Below are positions 25,309 to 33,625 of a stretch of DNA of 46,990 nucleotides, piece by piece (position 1 is the stretch's first letter; every line of letters starts with the position of its first letter). Position numbers and translations under genes: made by a program. A model generated the notes under the pieces. The model searched no databases, was not told where the DNA came from, and saw only the letters and a list, made by a program, of their open reading frames with translations. This stretch comes from CAYVBE01 sp964448935 (lineage in GTDB: Bacteria; Planctomycetota; Brocadiia; SM23-32), in contig CAYVBE010000011.1 in NCBI GenBank assembly GCA_964448935.1, positions 1 through 46,990 on the forward strand, written 5' to 3'.

Positions 25309-27519
25309 TCAATCGGTCGCGTGTTGCCGTATCCATTCCCAGTCCAGCTCCACGGCCATGCCGGGCAGTTCGTAGTTCAGGCGTACGTAGCCCTCGGAGT
25401 CCACCGGGCGGGCCTGCATGCGTTTGATCCAGGGACGCCTCCGGGGCCCCGGCTCGCTGCCGTCGAACTCGGTGGCAACGGGGTACTGCAGCACCCAATG
25501 GTGTAGACCGATCCAGGGCAGGATTTCATCGTCGACGATCCCGTAGAGAGGGAATTGGTAGATGTCGTTGGGAAAACCGCCGTGCAAATCAAGCGGAACG
25601 CCCGCCTTCTGGCAGGCGCGGACGAGTTGCAGGCACGGCGTGAAGCCCGCATAGACGTCTATCTCATTCATATCAATCGCCTGCTTCCGCATCCATTGCA
25701 CTCGGGTGTTCACGTCGCCTCCCGATATCGGTGCGCAGACGGGCGTGCGCACGGCCTGCTGCAGGGCAAGGTAATCCTGCAGGCTATCGCCACCCGGTGC
25801 CGGCATCGGATCATAAAACACGCTGTAACCCAATTCATCGAGGACCTCGCCGACGCGGAGCGCCTGCTCCAGGTTGTAGCTGCACCCGTTGTAGAACATC
25901 AGGTCCAGGGAGTCGCCTACAGCCTCGTGAACGGCCCGGGCGATGGCGATGTCCTGCCCGGCCCAGACCTCCGCCTCCTCAGCCTTCGACGGGTCTCGGT
26001 CCGGCACAAATCCCTTGAGGTAGGTGTATATCTTGTAACCTCCAATCCCCCGCTCTTTCGTCCGCCGTGCCGTCTCCACGTTCTCTTCCAGGCTCATTTG
26101 GGGGACTCCGGCGACGTAAAGTGCCACCCTGTCACGCCGGATCGGTCCGAGGAGTTCTCCGAGCGGTTTGCCGCTCGCGCGGCCGTACCGGTCCCACACG
26201 GCGATATCAACCGCCATTCGAATGCCATGCGGGAAGCCCAGTTCCGTCATCTTCTCCCACAGCACCTCCGGCTCCGAGGCGTCGCAACCTTCGAGCTGGT
26301 CAAGCATTTGCCGGACGGCTTCCCGCTCACGTCGCGGCAGGTAATCCCCGACCCACGAGCCTTGTGCGCCGTCTTCGGTAACCACTTTCAGTGCAGGAAG
26401 CTTCCTGTTTCTGTTTTCGTCGGTGTAAAAAACCGTCCACTCGCACCGCGCAATTCGCCCTCCGTTGCTTCCCGTATCCGTTCCGGTCGCGAGATTTCCG
26501 GCCACATACTGCAGCCCGTCGAGCATGGCTTCCGCGATACAGGGCACCGAGTAGACGGCCATGTTGTGTCCGAACTGCGTGTAAAAGACCCGGCCCTGGG
26601 CGTATTCTGTGATCCACGTCAATGCGTAGGCGAACTCGTCGGCGGTCTCCGGATAGACCTGGACCGCCTTGTCGCTGTCCACCTCGGCGACCACGTGGGG
26701 CGTGTGCTGCTGCCCCGGGGTGCGGATGAGGGCGTAGAGTTCGTCGGCCAGCGTTTTCGGCGGGTTGATGTTGACCTGATACTTCCGTCTCTCCTTGCCG
26801 GCCAGCCAGCGGTGGGTGACGGTGCGCGGCGCCCCTGCGCCTTTGAAGGCGGCAGCCAGGGGATGATCGGGGTCCGGCAGCCGCACGGGGAACGGTTTTC
26901 CACCTTTGGAAGGGTGGCCGTATTTCGTATTGACCGAGTCCACGTAACCGCCCAGGAGCTTGTTGTATTCCGCCTCCGGCTGATCCCTGTAGGGCAGCGC
27001 GGAGCCGTGAACGGCGAACAGGCCGCCGCCGTTCCTCACGTACTGCGGCAGCACCTCGTTGTAGAAGGTGTGGTTTCCGGCCTGGCTGAGGTTATTCAAG
27101 ACCACGGCGTCGAAACCGGTCAGCGCTTCCGCGTCGAGGAACTCGTCGGTGTAGACCTCGGTCAGCTCGAAGGCGTCGTACTGCCCGGCCGCGCTGCGCA
27201 GCATGACCAGCAAACCCGCCGCGCCGGGGGTGTGCAGCGGCCCCATAGTCCCGCGTGTCAGCACCAGGACACGCCGTTTGGGCGTATCGGGCGCCGACAA
27301 CTGTTCGGGCAGCGCCTCCTTGATCTTCGCGGTATACTCGCGGATGAACTCCTTGTCCTGATCCGGCCCTTCGGTGGGCGCGTAATCAGGATCGAGGTAG
27401 GGCCGAAGCAGGCCGCGCATCTTCCGGCTCTCCCCGTTATCCCGCCCGATATCGGCCGCGCGAAGCGACCCACACAGCAGCAGTCCCAGCACCGCACACG
27501 CAAGCATCATCATACCCAT
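25309..27519 (-). CDS. Exported ThuA-like / enolase-superfamily fusion protein
   Basis: The 736-residue protein has a signal peptide (MGMMMLACAVLGLLLCGSLR, then AAD). Residues about 83-340 are a ThuA-like (class-I-glutamine-amidotransferase-fold) domain, with GGGLFAVHGSA, DPDHPLAAAF and FYTQFGHNMA. Residues about 350-736 resemble the mandelate-racemase/muconate-lactonising branch of the enolase superfamily (AVDIAVWDRYGRASGKPLGE; K496 in GGYKIYT). The metal-ligand positions are atypical: YNG instead of DxN near 543-545, YD instead of EE near 569-570, and SGGD near 599-602. AAGGAG abuts the first ATG at 27525 but is 6 nt from the ATG at 27519, so the latter is the likely start. The activity is unknown; a sugar-acid enzyme is the family guess. 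Confidence 0.8.
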   Translation of the reverse strand: MGMMMLACAVLGLLLCGSLRAADIGRDNGESRKMRGLLRPYLDPDYAPTEGPDQDKEFIREYTAKIKEALPEQLSAPDTPKRRVLVLTRGTMGPLHTPGAAGLLVMLRSAAGQYDAFELTEVYTDEFLDAEALTGFDAVVLNNLSQAGNHTFYNEVLPQYVRNGGGLFAVHGSALPYRDQPEAEYNKLLGGYVDSVNTKYGHPSKGGKPFPVRLPDPDHPLAAAFKGAGAPRTVTHRWLAGKERRKYQVNINPPKTLADELYALIRTPGQQHTPHVVAEVDSDKAVQVYPETADEFAYALTWITEYAQGRVFYTQFGHNMAVYSVPCIAEAMLDGLQYVAGNLATGTDTGSNGGRIARCEWTVFYTDENRNRKLPALKVVTEDGAQGSWVGDYLPRREREAVRQMLDQLEGCDASEPEVLWEKMTELGFPHGIRMAVDIAVWDRYGRASGKPLGELLGPIRRDRVALYVAGVPQMSLEENVETARRTKERGIGGYKIYTYLKGFVPDRDPSKAEEAEVWAGQDIAIARAVHEAVGDSLDLMFYNGCSYNLEQALRVGEVLDELGYSVFYDPMPAPGGDSLQDYLALQQAVRTPVCAPISGGDVNTRVQWMRKQAIDMNEIDVYAGFTPCLQLVRACQKAGVPLDLHGGFPNDIYQFPLYGIVDDEILPWIGLHHWVLQYPVATEFDGSEPGPRRRPWIKRMQARPVDSEGYVRLNYELPGMAVELDWEWIRQHATD

Positions 27520-27525
27520 TCTCAT

Positions 27526-27531
27526 CTCCTT
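27526..27531 (-). promoter_or_regulatory. Ribosome-binding site deciding the ThuA-enolase start
   Basis: AAGGAG touches the ATG at 27525 (spacing 0) but lies 6 nt before the in-frame ATG at 27519. The second start is therefore preferred, shortening the protein by two residues. Confidence 0.6.
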
Positions 27532-27571
27532 GTCTTCCTGTCCGCGTTCACACTCAGAGTGACCGGTCGTG

Positions 27572-30322
27572 TCATCTCTCGATCAGGTAGTAGAGGATAT
27601 CCCTTGCCAGTTCAATGTGAGGACCGCGCACCGCGTCTCCGCTGGCCCGGAAATCTGGACTCAACGGCGTAATTCGGCATCCGCCGGCGCCTTCAAAGAG
27701 CAACTCAACCGTGCCGTCCAGGTTTCTGACCATGTACGGTGAAGTGCCGGGTTGGAGTACCCGGAGCCATCCCTCGGGGTTCGGTTCGGAGAACCGCTCG
27801 CCGTGCTCCTTTTGCTCCGACATTACCTGCAACAGCATGCGGCCGGATCGGAACAGGGGCCGGCCGTCCAGGCTGATCAGGCAGACCGCACCGAAGGGCA
27901 TGCCGGTCTCGATCTTCATGGACGAAAGCGTGATCAGGCTCTCCTCCCCCAGGAAGCCCACCGCCGCGTTGGCCTGCGCGGCGTCCACCGTGTAGATGCC
28001 GGTTCCGTAATCCCACCGGATCTGGCCGTTCGAGTGGCGGATCACCTGTTGGGACGGGTCCCACCATGGGTCGAGGGCCTCGATCTGATTCGAGGAAGGA
28101 AAGTCGCCCACATCCAGCCTGGCCCTGCCGGCCGACAGATAGACGCCCCGGTTCTCGATGACTTTGCCCTCCGTCGGGTCCTTCTTGATCTCCGCTTCCA
28201 GGTTGACGGCAGAGCGTTCCGTCTTGGTGACCACCTGCCGGGCCTCCAGATCGAGGGCCTCCTCCTTGTTGACACGCATGTGGGCCAGGAGCTTTCCCTG
28301 ATCCAGCGCTTCCGTCCGGAAAAGGAGCGCTGCCGCCGGGTACTGGCCGAAGAAGGCGGGGCTCTGCAGGCTCCACGCGACCTCGTTCCCCGTCCAGCCG
28401 GGAACCGGCGCCGCCGCGAAGTTCACCATTGCGTCCATCCCCCCGCCGCGCGCCTGCGCCGCCACGAACAGGGGGAACTCCGCGTGCCAGCGGCTCTCGC
28501 CCCGCCAGCCGTACTCGGAGGTCATGGACGGTTTGCCGTCGCGGATCACGTCCAAAAAACCGCAGCAGACGGCTTTCTGGCCCACCTCGGGGCCTTCCCA
28601 GCGCAGCCCGGAGCGACTGTGGAAATGGGGAACCTTTCTTCCGTCCACCTCCAGCTTCTTGCTCGGGGCATGGAAGTAGTAATGGTGGTCGTGGAAGTCG
28701 GAGGGCGATTCGATCCAGGCCAGCGCCGGGCCGAGCACGACGTCCTGGATCGTCTCCCAGTTGCTGGCCAGCACGAGCCCCTCGAAGCCGATTTCGTCCT
28801 TGAGATACCGTTTCGTGTTCACGTAGAACGTCCGTTCGAGGTCGGCCAGGAAGTGAACCTGATCGGTCACCCGTCGGGAGCGTTTCGTCACCATGTCCCA
28901 GGGGGGAAGCATCAGGCGCTCGCGGTTGACGGAACCTGCGACGCCCCATGCTGTCAGCGCCCCGACGAGCGACCCGTATTCCCGCGTCAGCCATTCCCGG
29001 TAGCGTGCCTCGACCATGTCCCACATCTCGGGCGGGTACTTCTTCTCCTGAAACGCCCACCACAGGACGTTGGCTTCGTTCTGAAGCTCGATCCCCAGCA
29101 GCGCTGGCTCCCTGGCCAGCGGAACGCCTGACACGGGATTTTCAGCCGCCAGCAGGCCCTTCAGCCAGCCGCGGTATGCCTCCTCGAACTTCGGATGTAT
29201 CAGGTGCATCAGCCACGGGTCCTCTCCGCTTTTGAACGCCTCGAATCCCGGCACCTGCTCCAGGTCGTAGACGCAGCGACCGGAGTAGATGGCGATGGTG
29301 GTGTAGATGCCGTGCCGCTTGAACACCTCGACCAGCCGCTGGAACCGGCGGACCTTCACGGGATCCACATCGAGCGTCTGGCTACCCACGTTGCGCCAGT
29401 GGAAGGGGAAAATGCGGATCAGATTGACGCCGTGTTCGGCGAAAAAGCGGGCCTGCTCTTCCAACAGGTCGGGCGGCATCTGGAGGCTGTGCACGTGGGT
29501 GCCCCAGAAACGCACGGGCTTGCCGGTCTCCGAGTGGACGAACGCTTCACCGTCCCGGCGGATAAAACCTTGGCTGCCGGCGTAGGGCTCGTTCAAAACC
29601 TCGCCCAGGTCCAGCATGGGTTCCGCAGTGCCGCCCGCATGCGGAGAGAAGGCCCACCAGCCTTTTTCTTCGGGCACCGGTTCGTCCGGCTTGAACTTGC
29701 CCCGTGGGTAGAACCTGCCCCGGGCGAGCACGAACGCATCGAACGCCCTCGGCCGGCCGGAATCGTCCAGCTCGACCCGCAGAACGTGACGCCCCGCGGC
29801 GAGGCGGACCCTGCCCAGCGCCACCCAGTTCAGGTAGTGAGGGCCGCCCATTGGTGTGTGGTCCATCTGGAGTGGCTGGGAGATGCGATTGCCGGCCTCG
29901 ATCCAATCCTCGTCCGTCTCGAGCCACGGCACGGGCAGCCGGGCGCCCCTGAATTTGAACCGCAGGACGTACTGCCACGGTCCGTCGTCAAACCGCCAGC
30001 GCAGCGACCCGTGCCTCGCCCCGAACATGCGCGCGTGCAGCGTGCATTCCGCGGCTGCCGGCACTTCGACCTCGTATTCGGCAAAGGAACCTTCATTTGC
30101 GCCCAGCCATTTCCCGCCGGAGGCCACTTCCTTCACATCCCGGGGATCAGACGGGAGGGGGGCGAAATCGGTATTCTGTGGACTCTCGGCCTCCCACCAG
30201 ACGTATTTGTTACCCGGTGCGGCGTCCGACCCGGCGAGGGGGGTGAGAAAGATCAGAGCCAGCAATATGTAGAGCACTGCCATCGCGTCGGTTCCCTGGA
30301 TTCTGGAGGAGCGGACTCTCAC
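27572..30322 (-). CDS. Exported clan GH-A glycoside hydrolase with N-terminal carbohydrate-binding-like domain
   Basis: Counted from GTG 30322, the product has 916 residues; ATG 30283 (903 residues) is an alternative. The GTG overlaps the preceding stop as GTGA and has GAGGGG 7 nt upstream. A signal peptide (AVLYILLALIFLTPLAGSDA) comes first. Residues about 40-200 form a beta-sandwich beginning WWEAESPQ, like CBM35-type modules. A TIM barrel (about 245-650) follows, with RFWGTHVHSL, VNLIRIFPFHWRN, the acid/base E416 in IELQNEANV and the nucleophile E603 in MTSEYGW, spaced as in clan GH-A. A C-terminal beta domain completes it. It probably cleaves the polysaccharide outside the cytoplasm. The exact GH family and linkage are not assignable. 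Confidence 0.82.
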   Translation of the reverse strand: MRVRSSRIQGTDAMAVLYILLALIFLTPLAGSDAAPGNKYVWWEAESPQNTDFAPLPSDPRDVKEVASGGKWLGANEGSFAEYEVEVPAAAECTLHARMFGARHGSLRWRFDDGPWQYVLRFKFRGARLPVPWLETDEDWIEAGNRISQPLQMDHTPMGGPHYLNWVALGRVRLAAGRHVLRVELDDSGRPRAFDAFVLARGRFYPRGKFKPDEPVPEEKGWWAFSPHAGGTAEPMLDLGEVLNEPYAGSQGFIRRDGEAFVHSETGKPVRFWGTHVHSLQMPPDLLEEQARFFAEHGVNLIRIFPFHWRNVGSQTLDVDPVKVRRFQRLVEVFKRHGIYTTIAIYSGRCVYDLEQVPGFEAFKSGEDPWLMHLIHPKFEEAYRGWLKGLLAAENPVSGVPLAREPALLGIELQNEANVLWWAFQEKKYPPEMWDMVEARYREWLTREYGSLVGALTAWGVAGSVNRERLMLPPWDMVTKRSRRVTDQVHFLADLERTFYVNTKRYLKDEIGFEGLVLASNWETIQDVVLGPALAWIESPSDFHDHHYYFHAPSKKLEVDGRKVPHFHSRSGLRWEGPEVGQKAVCCGFLDVIRDGKPSMTSEYGWRGESRWHAEFPLFVAAQARGGGMDAMVNFAAAPVPGWTGNEVAWSLQSPAFFGQYPAAALLFRTEALDQGKLLAHMRVNKEEALDLEARQVVTKTERSAVNLEAEIKKDPTEGKVIENRGVYLSAGRARLDVGDFPSSNQIEALDPWWDPSQQVIRHSNGQIRWDYGTGIYTVDAAQANAAVGFLGEESLITLSSMKIETGMPFGAVCLISLDGRPLFRSGRMLLQVMSEQKEHGERFSEPNPEGWLRVLQPGTSPYMVRNLDGTVELLFEGAGGCRITPLSPDFRASGDAVRGPHIELARDILYYLIER

Positions 30323-31161
30323 TTGAAGACCCCCTCGTGCCGGGGTTCCCAGTCGAATTGCTGACGAATGCCGCAGATGTCCACCAGGCTTTCCATTTCC
30401 CCGGCGGGCACCTTCAGAGGCACGTCCGGGTAGAAGCCACGGATGACCTCCGGGATCGGCATTCGGAGGCGGTTGTCGCGGGTGCCCGGCAGAAGCTGCC
30501 GGTAGCCCGGGTCGGGCCTCCGCAGGAGAGCGAGGACCAGACGGGCCGCGTCCTCCACGTGGAGGTAGCTGAAGCCGGTGTCCAGCGTACCCGGCTGCTC
30601 GGGGTCCGTGCGGGGCCTCGGCCCGGCGGGCAAGGAGGGGAAGCGCACCGCCGTGCAGGTCAGGTCCGGCTCTATCCGCGCGAAGTACTGCAACTGCTGC
30701 TCTCCCGCCTGCTTGCTCAGTGCGTAGGCGTTGCCGGGCCGGGCGGGCACATCCCCGTCCAGCGGCAGGTAGGGCAGGCCGCTCGGCTGCCCTACGCCTT
30801 CCGGTCCCTCACGCGTCCCGGCGATCGCCTGCACGGAGCTGGAATAGAGGATCTGCTCCACACCGACCTCGGCGGCTGCCTGGAAAACATTCATGTTCAT
30901 GGCAACGTTCTCGCCGTAGAGCACCTGGAGCGGGCGCCTGCTGCGCATGCGCAGGTGATTGGCCAGGTGCACGACGGCGCGGCAGCCCCCCAGCAGGGGG
31001 TAGAGGTCTGCAAAGTCCAGCAGGTCAACCACGTTCAACTCGACGGGCAGGTCCGTGCTGTGCATGCAGTCGGCCGCCACCACATCGAGGTCTGCCTGGA
31101 ACAGAGCGCTGCACACGGCCAGCCCCAGGTTGCCCGCCGCTCCGGTGACCAGCACCTTCAT
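30319..31161 (-). CDS. NAD-dependent epimerase/dehydratase (extended SDR family)
   Basis: The 280-residue protein starts at the ATG at 31161, with AAAGGAG 8 nt upstream; the frame stays open further upstream, but that part lies antisense-like over the beta-helix gene. The nucleotide-binding motif is VTGAAGNLG (residues 5-13). The catalytic pair is Y146 and K150 (NAYALSKQAG), with serines in YSSSV (106-110). FSYLHVEDAARLVLALL matches the extended SDR family of UDP-glucose-4-epimerase-like enzymes. Substrates could be free sugars, sugar lactones or nucleotide sugars. It overlaps the hydrolase gene by 4 bp and follows the beta-helix gene by 16 bp. Confidence 0.88.
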   Translation of the reverse strand: MKVLVTGAAGNLGLAVCSALFQADLDVVAADCMHSTDLPVELNVVDLLDFADLYPLLGGCRAVVHLANHLRMRSRRPLQVLYGENVAMNMNVFQAAAEVGVEQILYSSSVQAIAGTREGPEGVGQPSGLPYLPLDGDVPARPGNAYALSKQAGEQQLQYFARIEPDLTCTAVRFPSLPAGPRPRTDPEQPGTLDTGFSYLHVEDAARLVLALLRRPDPGYRQLLPGTRDNRLRMPIPEVIRGFYPDVPLKVPAGEMESLVDICGIRQQFDWEPRHEGVFK

Positions 31162-31177
31162 GTCCGTATCTCCTTTC

Positions 31178-33625
31178 TCACTCCCGAATGAACTCCAGGC
31201 AGTCCACGCGGCCGTACTCCTTGCCGAACTTGTTGACGACGTCCAGGCGGACGGCTGGCTCTTTTGCCAGCGTGATGCCGGAAAACGTCTCGACGGTCTT
31301 GCTCTCCGGCTCCTTGCCCGGCCCGCCGTCTCTGCCGTCTCCGTCCCATTGGGCGACCGTTTTGCCATCCACGGAGAGGGTATAGGCGCAGAGGCCGTCC
31401 ATTTCGTCGCAGTACGTGATGCTGACGGCGTAGTCTCCCGGTTCGACCTTCGCCCGGAACTCCAGGGAGCCTTTCTGCGTGGCGGCCCTTCCGGCGAAGA
31501 CGGCCAGTCCGTCGTCCGAATAGCCGGGCGCCTTTTCGACGGCATAGCTGGTCAGCCGGCAGTCCTCGGCCTCCACCAGCAGCCGCCCATTTTCGGCGGT
31601 CATCGTGGGCGGCGGGGCTTCTTCCTTTGCGGCGTCCGTGGCCTCTGCGGCCGCCTGGAAGTCGAAGTCCTGCCCGTCCAGGTAGGCCGGGCCGTAGTGC
31701 GGGACGGGCCGGCCTACCTCATACGCGCCGAGGTCGGGGGCATGGCCCGTGAACTCTTCGTTCACGTTGGCGAGCGTCATTCCGGCGTCCACGGCGGCGC
31801 CGTCCGGGTCGAGCGCAAAGTTCAGCGATGACGGCGGATGCACGGCGGCGGGCGCGTTCCAGCGCGGACGCTCGGGAGGCTCAAGGTTCTGGAATACCCC
31901 GTAGTCAATTAGTATGCCGTGCTGCTCGTGGCCGGTCGCTTCCTGGAATGCTGACAGCGATTTGTAAACGGTGTTGGCCTCTCTGCCCGGGTATTTCTTC
32001 AGCGGCCAGTAGGGATCCTGCGACTTGTCCATGATCGGCGCGAACCCGTCTATCTCGGTGATCTTGAAGATGGTCTGGGACGTGTAGCCGTTGTAGTCGG
32101 CCGTGACCCCGTTGCCCTCGGAAGGGAAGGCCATGATGTTGTCGGTGCCCGCCGGGGAGAGAAACAGGTTGTTGCGGAAGTGTGCGTTGGTGTAGGTGCC
32201 GCGCGGTAGCGTCTTGCCGGCCGTCATTGTGTTGTGGTAGACCAGGAGGCCTGACGGCCACGCTTCATGGAACTTCAGCGACGTCCGACCGTTGTAGGCT
32301 ACGTTGCGGACGAAGTAGGCCGGGCCGCCGTAGACCGGCTGGGCGCTGAGGGGCGAGCCGGCGTCCACGATGCGGTTCCGAAATACCCGCACGTTCCGCA
32401 CGCAGCCGTCCACCTCCACGCCATCGTCGATCAGCATGTGCATGTCGTTGTTGTAGATGTCACAGGCGATGCCGCCCCGATCCCATCCCTGGAACGCGGT
32501 GCCCATGTGGTATGCCTGCCAGAAGTAGCCGATGGCGTTGCGGCAGACCACGTGCCCGGTGCCCTGCAGCGTGATGGCCGTGTTGCTCTTCAGACGTCCC
32601 TCTGCGGGGCCGCCCCAGCCGGTCAGACCCTCCCGGCTGTTCCGGCCGATGAAGACGTTGTCGGCGATGTAGAAATCTTCGGCCCCGTTCCAAAGGGTGT
32701 AGATGCCGTCGCGCACGTTCTCGAACCGGCAGTTGCGCACGGTCAGCCCCTTGCCGCCGGTTACATGCCGCTGGCCGGCGAAGATGGCGTAGCCGCAATT
32801 GCGGAAGGTGATGCCCTCGATGATGTGGTAGTCGGCGGCCATCATATTGAAGAGCACCTCCGCGCCCGCGCCGTCGAAGACAACCTCCCCGTCACCGGCG
32901 GCCTTGATGGTGATCGGCTTCTCCCTGGTGCCCCTGGCGGTCAGCCAGTAAGTGCCGTCGGGCACGAGGCCCAACTTGTCCACGTAGTAGTCGAGGTCGG
33001 CCTTGTAGACTCCGGCGTGTACGAGGATGGTGTCGCCCGGCTGAACGATGCGCTCCCACACCATGTTGAAATCGCCCAGGTTGCCCAGCCCGCCGTAGTA
33101 TGCCTTGTAGAGGTTGCCGAACTCGTTCTGCGGCCATCGGGCGCGCGTTCCCGGCGGGAAGACGTGATAGACGTTGCCGCCTTCGGCCCGCTGCGGTTCG
33201 GCGCGTGTGCGGACGGTGGCGGTCCGAATGGGGTCACCTGCCACCCCGTCCGGGTCCCGCACGGTGATCCGGACTTCGTAAGCGGTGTCTTCCTCCAGGT
33301 CCAGGATGCTCCCGGCCAGCATTTCGCGGTTCCTGACGTCCAGCCAGTCCGAGGTGCGCCCGGAGCGATACCCGCCGACTCGGAGCAGCGGCTGCGCCTC
33401 GTGCCACTCCTCCAGCCCTTTCTCACGATATTCCACGTCCGCCGTCGAATTGCGGTTGTCATCGCCTTCGATCTCCCAGGCGAACCCCAGGCACCTCAGC
33501 GTCGGCGGGTCCACGACGAGCTTTCCCGGGTTCACCGAATCCGCGGCCTCTGCCGGGGATGCTGAGACGGACAGCGCGGCCAGGGCCACAAGCAACACAA
33601 GAGCGCATCTATCATCGGCACGCAT
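31178..33625 (-). CDS. Exported Fn3-like/parallel beta-helix/CBM-like protein (paralog 1)
   Basis: The 815-residue product starts at ATG 33625, with GGGAG 7 nt upstream. The start overlaps the previous stop by 1 bp (TGATG). A signal peptide ends near SPAEAAD. An Fn3-like domain follows (TLRCLGFAWEIEGDDN to DTAYEVRITVRDPDG). The parallel beta-helix runs from about 170 to 580, with rungs such as LTVRNCRFENVRDGI and VRVFRNRIVDAG, and ends with EFTGHAPDLGAYEVG. Residues about 690-815 form an extra beta-sandwich (LLVEAEDCRLTSY to YGRVDCLEFIRE) like carbohydrate-binding modules. It probably binds or cleaves an extracellular polysaccharide (lyase or hydrolase). A paralog lacking the last domain is encoded two genes upstream. 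Confidence 0.8.
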   Translation of the reverse strand: MRADDRCALVLLVALAALSVSASPAEAADSVNPGKLVVDPPTLRCLGFAWEIEGDDNRNSTADVEYREKGLEEWHEAQPLLRVGGYRSGRTSDWLDVRNREMLAGSILDLEEDTAYEVRITVRDPDGVAGDPIRTATVRTRAEPQRAEGGNVYHVFPPGTRARWPQNEFGNLYKAYYGGLGNLGDFNMVWERIVQPGDTILVHAGVYKADLDYYVDKLGLVPDGTYWLTARGTREKPITIKAAGDGEVVFDGAGAEVLFNMMAADYHIIEGITFRNCGYAIFAGQRHVTGGKGLTVRNCRFENVRDGIYTLWNGAEDFYIADNVFIGRNSREGLTGWGGPAEGRLKSNTAITLQGTGHVVCRNAIGYFWQAYHMGTAFQGWDRGGIACDIYNNDMHMLIDDGVEVDGCVRNVRVFRNRIVDAGSPLSAQPVYGGPAYFVRNVAYNGRTSLKFHEAWPSGLLVYHNTMTAGKTLPRGTYTNAHFRNNLFLSPAGTDNIMAFPSEGNGVTADYNGYTSQTIFKITEIDGFAPIMDKSQDPYWPLKKYPGREANTVYKSLSAFQEATGHEQHGILIDYGVFQNLEPPERPRWNAPAAVHPPSSLNFALDPDGAAVDAGMTLANVNEEFTGHAPDLGAYEVGRPVPHYGPAYLDGQDFDFQAAAEATDAAKEEAPPPTMTAENGRLLVEAEDCRLTSYAVEKAPGYSDDGLAVFAGRAATQKGSLEFRAKVEPGDYAVSITYCDEMDGLCAYTLSVDGKTVAQWDGDGRDGGPGKEPESKTVETFSGITLAKEPAVRLDVVNKFGKEYGRVDCLEFIRE

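Noticed and set aside
22093..25506. An 1137-codon open frame on the plus strand
   Set aside because: Antisense across three well-supported genes; composition is that of a shadow frame.
31162..31545. N-terminal extension of the SDR gene by 128 codons
   Set aside because: It overlaps the beta-helix gene in another frame, is rich in Arg/Ser, and the Rossmann motif starts right at the internal ATG with a good ribosome-binding site.
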